NCBI GenBank assembly: GCA_964541725.1
Contig: CAZIQG010000028.1
Coordinates: forward strand, 1-12,885
Direction: 5' to 3'
DNA from: JAGOUY01 sp964541725
GTDB taxonomy: Bacteria; Patescibacteriota; Patescibacteriia; 2-12-FULL-60-25
Length of the DNA: 12,885 bases
Within the stretch, counting starts at the first letter, position 1. Each line of letters begins with the position of its first letter. Shown in pieces: positions 4,729 through 11,529 of this stretch. The translations under genes and the position numbers were made by a program. The notes beneath the pieces were generated by a model. That model was given only the letters and a program-made list of their open reading frames with translations. It ran no database searches and was not told where the DNA came from.

Positions 4729-7353
4729 CTATTTTACTCGACCCCTGGCTACCACTTTATATCCCTCCACCATTACGACCGGGATGAGGGATAGTCCGAG
4801 ACATGTCAGAAAGAGTGAGCGGTCGAGAGGGGTGGTTTTTGTAAGGGCGTTGCCGATATTTGTGTAGAGAGATCCGTAGAGAAAGAGGAATGTGCCGAAA
4901 ACGGTGTAATATAATCCCCTGTTTGTTTGGAGTAACGAAGAGAAGATCGAGAGGGATTCGGAACGGGCGCTGAGGGCGTGCCAGAGACGGGAAAGGAAGG
5001 CCGTGGTGAGGACTGCGGACATAGCGACCGTCGCGTTTACTTTGCTTGCGACGAAGAAGGCGACGATACTCACCGCTGCCAGGAGGATGGCTTCGATGAT
5101 GATTTTTATCCAGCGTCGACGCGTGAGCAGTTGCTCGGTGCGTTTACGGGGTTTGCGTTGCATGATGTTTTTCTCTGGTTTTTCTAGACCGAGCGCAATA
5201 CAAGGACCAGTTTCAGAAACAAGATTCAGAAGAAGAATATGAACGGGAAATAATGGAGAGGTCCCCGTCAAAATTGTAAGTGGAAATACAATGAAAACGC
5301 CAGAAAGATTACAGGCGATTTGATAACTCAAGAATTTACTGAAGTTCGTAAAAATCGCTCTTCCTTGTTTGATTGCTCCGACGATCGTCGAGTAGTTATC
5401 ATCTTGCAGCACGAGATCGGCGGCCTCTTTGGCGACGTCGGTACCGGAGATTCCCATCGCGACGCCGATGTCAGCGGTTTTGATGGCGGGGGCGTCATTG
5501 ACCCCATCTCCCGTCACGATAACGGTCTCGCCATTTTGCATGCTCGCTTTTACGATTTGGAGTTTTTGTTCTGGTGAGACGCGCGAGAATACGTTTACTC
5601 GTCGGAGGATATCTGACCACTCCGCATCTGCGATTCGTGCTAATTCAAGACCGTCCACTACTTGGGACGTCTGGGTGATGATGCCGAGTTCGAGCGCAAT
5701 ATTTTCAGCGATGTGTTTATGATCGCCCGTAATCATGATCGTGCGTATTCCAGCCGAGGCGGCGAGGGTCACCGCTTCTTTTACCTCAGGGCGTAACGGA
5801 TCCTTGCAACCGATGATCCCTAAATATTCGTGTCCGGAAAGGAGAGAGTCGAGCGTCTCATGCGAGGGGGCAAGATCACCCGTGATTGTCTTATAGGAAT
5901 AGGCGAGACAGCGGATTCCGCGTGCGGCCATCTGTTCGGCAGCGGCGGCGTAGGTAGGCAAGGCCTGCGTCAAATAGCCGGACACGACTTCGCTCGCTCC
6001 TTTGGTAAATACGAGGACTTGTTGTTGCGCATCGCGGACCACCACCGTCATTTGTTTGGTTTCGGAGGAAAAGGGGAGTTCAAATAATCGCTGATGCTCC
6101 GAGCGGATTTTATTGATATCAAACCCTGCTTGGCGAGCCATGGTGAGGAGACAGGCTTCAGTGGGATCACCAAGAACTTGCGTATCTGATAGAGAAGCGT
6201 CATTACACAAAATGGCGCAATAGATGAGTTGGCGTAGAGCGGGATCGGTGCGCGGATCAACGTTCTGACCATTTTCAACCCAGGCTTCTTGCTGCCACTG
6301 AAGATCACGCCCTGGCACAAACAGATCGGACACCGTCATTTCGTTTTTGGTGAGGGTGCCCGTTTTATCGGTCAGAATACAGCTCGCCGCCCCTAGTGTT
6401 TCTACCGCGGAAAGCTTGCGCACAATTGCTCGCTTACGAGCCAAGCGCGCAACCGAAATAGCGAGTACGGTTGTGACAACGGCGGGAATTCCTTCTGGAA
6501 CGACGGCGATAGCCATCGAGACACTCGTGAGAAATGCGTTTTTAACCTGAGACGGGTCAAGAAATAAGATGATGCAAAAGATGAGGATAGCTACGGCAGC
6601 GGCAAAGATCGTCAACTTCTTCCCTAAGGTGTTTAACTCATTATTTAAAGGGGTGGTTTTCTGGTGCTCGTTTTGCAACAGTTGAGAGATTTTTCCCATC
6701 TCTGTGGCAATTCCGGTAGCGGTTACCACGGCCTTCCCTCTGCCATAGAGGACAACGGTGTCTTTATACACCATGTTTAGCCGGTCTCCGATCGAGATGT
6801 TTTCTAGAGAAATAGAGGCTTGATCTTTTTGTACTGGTTTTGATTCTCCCGTTAAAGCTGATTCAGCAATTTTAAGCTGAATGGATTCAAGCAAGCGCGC
6901 GTCGGCAGGGATCTTGTCGCCCGTTTCTAAGATAAGAACATCTCCCGGAACGACATCTTTAGCCTCTAGGAGCAGGGTCTGACCGTTGCGAATGACTTTC
7001 GCTTTGGCGACAGATAGTTTTTTGAGGGCGGCGATGGCGTTATCCGCTTTGGATTCCTGAAAGAAGCCCATCAAGGCGTTAGCCACCACGATCAAGAGGA
7101 TGATGACGGCGTCTTTTACGTCTCCAACTAAAAAGGAGATGAAGGCGGCGATCATCAGGATTACCATCAAAACATCTTTAAAATATCCAAATAAGACGAC
7201 GAGCCAGTGTTTTTTCTTGGCTTCTGGCAAAAGATTCGGGCCGTATGTAGTTAAACGGGCTTGTGCCTCAGCAGAGGTGAGTCCCAGATGCGCATCAGAA
7301 TTGAGTTTGGTCAGGGTGGCAGTAGCAGAGAGGGTATGGAACATAGCGTTCAT
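4729..7353 (-). CDS. P2-type (SERCA/PMR1-like) cation-transporting ATPase
   Basis: The product is 874 aa from the ATG at 7353. An in-frame TTG at 7395 overlaps the upstream gene and adds 14 residues that do not fit the family N-terminus. Domains in order are the cation-ATPase N-terminal domain (about 4-50), actuator with TGES (168-171), TM4 with VPEGIP (285-290), phosphorylation site DKTGTLT (329-335), nucleotide domain with KGAS (451-454), hinge ITGDH and TGDGVNDAP (614-622), and the C-terminal six-helix region. The enzyme exports a cation, normally Ca2+ or Mn2+, using ATP. Ligand positions known from SERCA are partly changed: the TM4 Glu is kept and N682 (SERCA N768) is kept. E771 is Gly (685), T799 is Ser (713) and D800 is Glu (714), while N796 is kept as N710. 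At most one ion site is therefore expected, and specificity is uncertain. It is last in a - strand operon, 32 nt after qng1, and stops with TAG. Confidence 0.95.
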   Translation of the reverse strand: MNAMFHTLSATATLTKLNSDAHLGLTSAEAQARLTTYGPNLLPEAKKKHWLVVLFGYFKDVLMVILMIAAFISFLVGDVKDAVIILLIVVANALMGFFQESKADNAIAALKKLSVAKAKVIRNGQTLLLEAKDVVPGDVLILETGDKIPADARLLESIQLKIAESALTGESKPVQKDQASISLENISIGDRLNMVYKDTVVLYGRGKAVVTATGIATEMGKISQLLQNEHQKTTPLNNELNTLGKKLTIFAAAVAILIFCIILFLDPSQVKNAFLTSVSMAIAVVPEGIPAVVTTVLAISVARLARKRAIVRKLSAVETLGAASCILTDKTGTLTKNEMTVSDLFVPGRDLQWQQEAWVENGQNVDPRTDPALRQLIYCAILCNDASLSDTQVLGDPTEACLLTMARQAGFDINKIRSEHQRLFELPFSSETKQMTVVVRDAQQQVLVFTKGASEVVSGYLTQALPTYAAAAEQMAARGIRCLAYSYKTITGDLAPSHETLDSLLSGHEYLGIIGCKDPLRPEVKEAVTLAASAGIRTIMITGDHKHIAENIALELGIITQTSQVVDGLELARIADAEWSDILRRVNVFSRVSPEQKLQIVKASMQNGETVIVTGDGVNDAPAIKTADIGVAMGISGTDVAKEAADLVLQDDNYSTIVGAIKQGRAIFTNFSKFLSYQIACNLSGVFIVFPLTILTGTSPLFPVHILLLNLVSETGPCIALGLEKPEKNIMQRKPRKRTEQLLTRRRWIKIIIEAILLAAVSIVAFFVASKVNATVAMSAVLTTAFLSRLWHALSARSESLSIFSSLLQTNRGLYYTVFGTFLFLYGSLYTNIGNALTKTTPLDRSLFLTCLGLSLIPVVMVEGYKVVARGRVK

Positions 7354-7385
7354 CTTTATATCTTGAGATGTTGCGTGCTGCACAA

Positions 7386-8330
7386 TTAGTACCAAATTGT
7401 TCTCGTACGGTGATGGGGGTTGTCCGTGGGGAGTGTGCGGCCCATGTGCCAGAACAGATCATTGAGCTGGATCGCTGTCGCTTCGGGAAAACGAGTCTGT
7501 ACATACTTGGTAGCCGTATCGATTGCAATTACCATCGAAGCGCGAATTTCTATCTCTTCTTCACTGCCAGCCGTGATCTCTTCCTTCCTTTTAATGCGCT
7601 CAGCGAGAGTAGGATGATACTCAAGAATACCTAATTGACATAAGACGCTGGGAATTTTGTAGTCTGCAAAGGCCGTGAGCTCTGAGAGATCTAGCGAAGG
7701 AATGTGATGCGCGAGGTGAGAGGCCGCAAGTTGAGCACGCTTCCAAAAACGCACCGATTGATTTTGATATACAGCCTCATCCTTGAAGACAAAGGGGAAG
7801 ATGTGCGTCAGACGTTCGGCAATGGCGATGGCGCTGCGGCGATTCTCTTCGAGAAGAGATGACCAGGACTCGACCTTCTGCTCCATCAATACTCTTCCCA
7901 TGTTCTGCAGAATCTGAAGACGCTCGGCAAGAAATGGGATTGGGATATTTGCTTTTAGGATGTCTGCGAGCTGGGCGTGTGTTAGATGCTGTAGGCCTTC
8001 AGGGGTGAGTAGCAGCGTGCCGTTTTCCATGGCTCGCTTTAGCAACTCAAGTAATCCATAGCTCCCACCCAATGGTTGGCCATCTTTTATGACCGTCCAT
8101 TTTGGCTCCCCCCAGAAATAAAAATTCAGCGCATCGTAGACAAGGATGAAACCGATACTTTGGCTGAGGGTGAGATCACGAGGGAATTGCTCGGCGACGA
8201 GATCCCTCCTTGCGAGACTCTCAGGCTCGATCGTCGCCACAACGTCTTTTACCCGCGTGTCGTTGATGGTGACCCAGTGGGCATTGGCGACAATGGGACG
8301 GAGGGAGTCGAGGATTGGATGGTGATCCAT
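7386..8330 (-). CDS. qng1: Queuosine 5'-phosphate N-glycosylase/hydrolase (DUF2419, Q_salvage)
   Basis: This 314-aa, full-length member of the queuosine salvage family (PF10343; eukaryotic C9orf64/Qng1) releases queuine base from queuosine 5'-monophosphate so it can be reused for tRNA modification. Recognisable family segments are VYDALNFYFWGEP (64-76), LGGSYGLLELLKRA (87-100), FADYKIPSVLCQLGILEY (221-238, the conserved acidic pocket motif), EEEIEIRASMVIAI (257-270) and LNDLFWHMGR (289-298). It has no signal peptide and is a cytoplasmic enzyme. Its ATG at 8330 lies inside the 3' end of the ligase gene, an 82-nt overlap in another frame, so translation is probably coupled. The start is required because the segment HWVTINDTRV begins the family homology. 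No tgt, que or queuine-transporter gene is visible here. Confidence 0.9.
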   Translation of the reverse strand: MDHHPILDSLRPIVANAHWVTINDTRVKDVVATIEPESLARRDLVAEQFPRDLTLSQSIGFILVYDALNFYFWGEPKWTVIKDGQPLGGSYGLLELLKRAMENGTLLLTPEGLQHLTHAQLADILKANIPIPFLAERLQILQNMGRVLMEQKVESWSSLLEENRRSAIAIAERLTHIFPFVFKDEAVYQNQSVRFWKRAQLAASHLAHHIPSLDLSELTAFADYKIPSVLCQLGILEYHPTLAERIKRKEEITAGSEEEIEIRASMVIAIDTATKYVQTRFPEATAIQLNDLFWHMGRTLPTDNPHHRTRTIWY

Positions 8331-9058
8331 ATAAGAAGCCAGAATACGATGGCGAGATCATTTTTGAAATAGGGAACATCGATGAGGCCGTGGATGAGGA
8401 TGGTGAGCAAGGGCAGTAANNNNNNNNNNNNNNNNNNNNNNNNNNNNNNNNNNNNNNNNNNNNNNNNNNNNNNNNNNNNNNNNNNNNNNNNNNNNNNNNN
8501 NNNNNNNNNNNNNNNNNNNACGAAGAGCGCGAGGGCGTTGGGATATGGGAAGGGGCCGGTGGCACGACGACCTTCGATGATCGAGACATCCCAGGGATGA
8601 GGAATGCCAAGACCTGTGACGAATTGGATGACGGCCCAAAGAGTGAGAAAAATCGTGATGAGAAAAAGATTTTTTGAGAGACGGCGAGAGAGGATGGGTC
8701 GTGCCTGAGATGAGCTCAGAGAAGAGAGAATGAAAAATATTCCTATCGGCTCTAAGACGTAGGCGCGCCAGAGTCCGAGACCAGTCACAGTATTTGGTGA
8801 AACGACTACGGCGATGAGCGTCGTCACGAACCAGGCGATGAGAGGGAAGCGAAAATGACCGAGGTTTTTCCAACCGTTAACGATCGCTTGTGTCCGCCCT
8901 TCGAAGAGAAAGACGAGGGATATGACACCCAGATAAAGTTCTAGCAGGGTGGTCGGGAGGGGGCCGAATGTAAGGCGTACAAGATACAAAGGGAGCGCGA
9001 ATGGTAACGCCGACAGGAGGGCGATGGTCCAGCGGAAGCGTGGGGAGGAGGAATCCAT
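8249..9058 (-). CDS. O-antigen ligase/polymerase-like membrane protein, interrupted by assembly gap
   Basis: The Wzy_C/WaaL-type polytopic membrane protein shows about five to six hydrophobic helices in residues 10-150. The family motif GRRATGPFPYPNALALF (163-179) lies just before the 100-N gap. After the gap comes the characteristic C-terminal HGLIDVPYFKNDLAIVFWLLIW. Such proteins join or polymerise lipid-linked glycans at the outer face of the membrane. Family members are usually about 400-450 aa; here only about 235 residues are visible. The central helices and the large external loop with the catalytic region are therefore missing in the gap, and frame continuity across the N run is fortuitous. 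The start is supported by AGGGG 6 nt upstream of the ATG. The 3' end overlaps qng1 by 82 nt. It is first in the - strand operon. Confidence 0.85.
   Translation of the reverse strand: MDSSSPRFRWTIALLSALPFALPLYLVRLTFGPLPTTLLELYLGVISLVFLFEGRTQAIVNGWKNLGHFRFPLIAWFVTTLIAVVVSPNTVTGLGLWRAYVLEPIGIFFILSSLSSSQARPILSRRLSKNLFLITIFLTLWAVIQFVTGLGIPHPWDVSIIEGRRATGPFPYPNALALFXXXXXXXXXXXXXXXXXXXXXXXXXXXXXXXXXXLLPLLTILIHGLIDVPYFKNDLAIVFWLLIWITIQSSTPSVPLSPMPTGSPSTTRG
8420..8519. other. Scaffolding gap of exactly 100 N
   Basis: A run of precisely 100 undetermined bases is the usual placeholder for a gap of unknown length. The flanking sequence belongs to one ligase-like gene that is missing some 150-200 residues, so the true gap is probably several hundred bases. 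Confidence 0.97.
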
Positions 9059-9111
9059 ACGTTTCCCCTAGCCTAGCGCGAGATGCGGAAAAGGGATAGG
9101 ATCGCTTACAT

Positions 9112-9369
9112 ATGATCACAAAAGAACAGATGCGCGCCTTTTGTTATAACGAAAATGGCTCACTTAAACCAAAAGCGGAATGTCGGGCTGGACTCATCAA
9201 CATGTTGATCCTCGAAGATGGGATGGATATTGATACGGCCGAAGATTTTGTGGATAAGAGTTTGCGGGAATGGAATCTGTGGGGGGAACCGACGCTGGAA
9301 GAGTTGTTGCGGGAGGAAGCGGATGATGAGGCTGCGTCCGCAGCAGAAATAACATCAGCTCAAGCTTAA
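9112..9369 (+). CDS. Small acidic protein of unknown function
   Basis: The 85-aa protein has no recognised family. It is soluble, helical and acidic. Residues 1-58 (MITKEQMRAFCYNENG..., then RAGLINMLILEDGMDIDTAEDFVDKSL) look like a compact helical domain with conserved-looking aromatics (F10, W54, W57). The tail (about 60-85) is Glu/Ala-rich and low in complexity. It is divergent from the ligase operon, with only 53 bp between the two starts, so both promoters must share that space. A weak AGGA lies about 9 nt upstream of the ATG. It is followed by a very strong terminator, which supports a real, independently transcribed gene. Confidence 0.72.
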   Translation: MITKEQMRAFCYNENGSLKPKAECRAGLINMLILEDGMDIDTAEDFVDKSLREWNLWGEPTLEELLREEADDEAASAAEITSAQA

Positions 9370-9374
9370 TTTAA

Positions 9375-9416
9375 AAGATCAACAAAACCCACCTCATGGT
9401 GGGTTTTGTTGATCTT
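9375..9416 (+). terminator. Very long perfect hairpin terminator
   Basis: Bases 9375-9393 pair perfectly with 9398-9416: a 19-bp stem closed by the tetraloop TCAT, starting 5 nt after the stop of the 85-aa gene. The A/T-rich lower stem (AAGATCAACAAAA) supplies T residues on both strands, so it could act in both directions. Confidence 0.85.
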
Positions 9417-9440
9417 ACCGCCAAGCATGGGGGCGGTAAG
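9414..9440. repeat. Second hairpin overlapping the terminator
   Basis: CTTACCGCC (9414-9422) pairs perfectly with GGCGGTAAG (9432-9440) around a 9-nt loop. It shares bases 9414-9416 with the preceding 19-bp stem, so the lowest pairs of the two hairpins compete. Confidence 0.65.
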
Positions 9441-9452
9441 GTCCTCCTCACG

Positions 9453-9490
9453 CTCGCGCGACAAAAGAGAGAGCTCCTTCCTCGCGCGAG
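9453..9490. repeat. CG-rich inverted repeat downstream of the GT-C gene
   Basis: CTCGCGCGA (9453-9461) pairs with TCGCGCGAG (9482-9490) around a 20-nt loop. The right arm CTCGCGCGAG is itself a perfect palindrome, and a further CGCGCG lies near 9520. It is about 55 nt past the GT-C stop on the - strand and may be its transcript end. No T run is seen. The remainder of 9441-9544 holds no gene. Confidence 0.5.
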
Positions 9491-9544
9491 TCAAAGGACG
9501 AAGCTGGTTTTAGTCTTGTTCGCGCGCAGAGATTCGTCAACAGT

Positions 9545-11260
9545 TTACGGTGGATAACTCCCTTCACACAAAAGAGCAGTACTCGTTTTTACGAGTATTT
9601 GTTGATTTTTTTCTCGACAGCTCGGTGTGCGTTCTATTAAGAAAAATCTCGTTTTAAGGGGTGCGGGCACAGGAGCCTCGAGATTTGTCCTTGCGTTTTC
9701 GTAGTCGCGGGCAAGATCCGGATTAGAGGCCAAGAGAAAGGTGGGGTCAACGCCAGAGATGTAGCGGAACTGTGGAGCGAGGGCAAATAATTCTCCAAAA
9801 CTGTCCCAACGATCTTGAAAAATACGTTCACCGGGTGTGGCATTCTGCCTGAGTGCGTCTGCAATAGGCACGACACGATCAAACGGACGACTGAGGCGCA
9901 GAGCAAGGAACGTGCCGCGCATGTCACGACAGATAATGATGAGAAAGATGCTCCCGAGTAGTCCAGCGAGGAGAGATGGTAGCCAACGCGGAATTGGTTT
10001 TTTCCATTTTCCTTCATACTGTTCCTTCAATAGCTCTTTTAACGCTTGTAATAATACGCGCACGTCAACGAGGCTCCATAGTGACGCGAATAGGAGAGCG
10101 AGGATGGGGACGAGATATTCGACCATACGGCTGCTCTTGAGCGTGAAGAGGGTGAGAGCCGTTGTCAGCACCGCGAGAGCGAAGGGTGTTTCGAGCTGTG
10201 TCTTTTTCCACGAATAGTGTACAGCAAATAAACAACCCAAAGCCACAACACATCCCATCATGAGAAGAGGTCCGAGATTGGCAATTAATTGAATGGGTGG
10301 AGTCGGCAGCCATTCTAGACCGAGTTGAATGGAAGTTGGGGTGGCGATAGCAACTTGGAAGACTTGGACTTTGAGGAATGCGAACAGATTAGTGCGGTTG
10401 GGGTGGAGGAGGAGGCCGGTGAGAATTCCAACGAGAGTAGAGGTCAAAACGCAAAGGTCAAAAGCCAAAGGCAATAAAAGAGAACGGAGAGGTGGAGAGG
10501 TTGGCTTACCGTTGCGCGATACATGTTGCGTGATCCATCTAAAGAAAAAACTGGTCACGAGGAGAATGACTTGAGAAACGAGCAGGATGATCCAGCCACC
10601 GTGGGAGAGGGCGAAGCCGAGACCGGAGAAGAACGCGAGTACGGCCGAGCTGAGCTGGGTTCGTTGGAGGGAAAGAGAACCGAGCTCAGCTCGGGGGGAG
10701 GAGGAGCGGAGACGCAACAAAGGAAGCAAACCGAGAAGGAAGAAGGATAGAGCGAATGGCGTGGCTTTGCCCAGAGAGAGGCGGAAGGAGAGGGGCATGG
10801 AGACTGCGAGTAGAAACGTCCAGAGAGCGGGGTGTTGGAGATGGAGGGCGCGGAGAATATAATAAAATATTGTTACAAAGAGGGCGGCGAAGATCGCGGT
10901 CGCGAGCTGTGTTCCTTGGAACATGCCAAATATCGCTATGAATGGAGCGAGGGCTAGATGGTAGAGTAAATGCTGGTCGACGAATTTGTCGTTGAGGAGC
11001 GTGAGGTCGAGCCAGGGAAAGTTTTGTAAGAAAAAAATATTTGCGAATGTAACGCCTTTAGCACCGATGGCCGTTGTGCCATGCAATATGATATCGGTGA
11101 GTTTGGCGTGATAAAAAGTATCGGGATCGCGGAAGCTGCCCCAGGGCTGGAGGAGGGAGAACCAGCCCAGGGATATAAAAAATGTGAGCAGGAGATTAGT
11201 AATTCGCGAGTAGCGGCAGAATTGCCAAAGACGCTTGAACCACCTCAGGAACTGTTGCAT
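9545..11260 (-). CDS. GT-C superfamily integral membrane glycosyltransferase
   Basis: This 571-aa protein has a short basic N-terminal tail and roughly 11-12 hydrophobic helices between about 20 and 445, followed by a small soluble C-terminal domain. The first external loop after TM1 has FRDPDTFYHAKL (43-54), the acidic DxD-type motif of GT-C enzymes such as STT3 and PMT. A second acidic motif, NDKFVDQHLLYH (90-101), follows. SSRMVEYLVPI (376-386) resembles the late Arg/Glu motif of these proteins. The C-terminal segment RWDSFGELF...YISGVDPTF (484-508) is a conserved feature of CPR/archaeal members I recognise by pattern. The likely role is transfer of a sugar or glycan from a polyprenyl-phosphate donor at the outer face of the membrane. 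The acceptor is unknown; the nearby ligase-like gene suggests surface-glycan work. Residues about 187-205 are encoded by a near-perfect palindrome. No clear Shine-Dalgarno is seen. Stop TAA. Confidence 0.85.
   Translation of the reverse strand: MQQFLRWFKRLWQFCRYSRITNLLLTFFISLGWFSLLQPWGSFRDPDTFYHAKLTDIILHGTTAIGAKGVTFANIFFLQNFPWLDLTLLNDKFVDQHLLYHLALAPFIAIFGMFQGTQLATAIFAALFVTIFYYILRALHLQHPALWTFLLAVSMPLSFRLSLGKATPFALSFFLLGLLPLLRLRSSSPRAELGSLSLQRTQLSSAVLAFFSGLGFALSHGGWIILLVSQVILLVTSFFFRWITQHVSRNGKPTSPPLRSLLLPLAFDLCVLTSTLVGILTGLLLHPNRTNLFAFLKVQVFQVAIATPTSIQLGLEWLPTPPIQLIANLGPLLMMGCVVALGCLFAVHYSWKKTQLETPFALAVLTTALTLFTLKSSRMVEYLVPILALLFASLWSLVDVRVLLQALKELLKEQYEGKWKKPIPRWLPSLLAGLLGSIFLIIICRDMRGTFLALRLSRPFDRVVPIADALRQNATPGERIFQDRWDSFGELFALAPQFRYISGVDPTFLLASNPDLARDYENARTNLEAPVPAPLKTRFFLIERTPSCREKNQQILVKTSTALLCEGSYPP
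10645..10694. repeat. Near-perfect palindrome inside the GT-C gene
   Basis: Bases 10645-10662 and 10677-10694 form an 18-bp inverted repeat with a single mismatch (ccgagctgagct arms are perfect), around a 14-nt loop. It codes for the polar stretch between two membrane helices (about residues 187-205). The position resembles in-frame palindromic element insertions seen in other genomes. No second copy was found elsewhere in the window. Confidence 0.75.
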
Positions 11261-11293
11261 GAGAAAAAGGATAGCACGCGTTTATTTTTTTGT

Positions 11294-11415
11294 TAGGACG
11301 TACGCGTTTGGATGAAGAGCGAGGCGGAGGCGAGGAGCGGAGTAAGCCGTATTAAACATACGGCGTCGAGCACCGGAGGCTCCAACGAAGCTATTCGCCA
11401 AACGCGTACGTCCTA
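11294..11415. repeat. 122-bp palindromic element with 18-bp perfect ends
   Basis: taggacgtacgcgtttgg (11294-11311) is the exact reverse complement of 11398-11415. The pairing continues imperfectly inward (GAAGAGC with GCTATTC). The centre holds a second hairpin, GCCGTAT (11346-11352) with ATACGGC (11358-11364). A T-rich tract (11281-11293) lies just outside the left end. There is no coding potential. It is a candidate MITE/REP-like element or structured site, placed between the GT-C start and the terminator of the right-hand gene. Confidence 0.8.
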
Positions 11416-11427
11416 GTTGTATTTGAA

Positions 11428-11463
11428 AACCCCACGCTTGCAAGCCGTAGCAAGAGTGGGGTT
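11428..11463 (-). terminator. Intrinsic terminator of the right-hand membrane protein gene
   Basis: AACCCCAC (11428-11435) pairs with GTGGGGTT (11456-11463), and the stem continues with CTTGC (11437-11441) and GCAAG (11450-11454) after a G/A mismatch. Read on the - strand, the stem ends in GGGGTTTTC. It lies about 65 nt past the stop of the 11530-12885 gene. Confidence 0.8.
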
Positions 11464-11529
11464 AGAGGACATCGTTTGGCGCACGATGGAGGCGCACCCA
11501 GGCACACACCTGGGGTTTGAAGGAACGGC

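Noticed and set aside
7354..7395. TTG start at 7395 for the P-type ATPase
   Set aside because: It would overlap the qng1 stop and add 14 residues unlike the family N-terminus. ATG at 7353 (or 7344) fits better.
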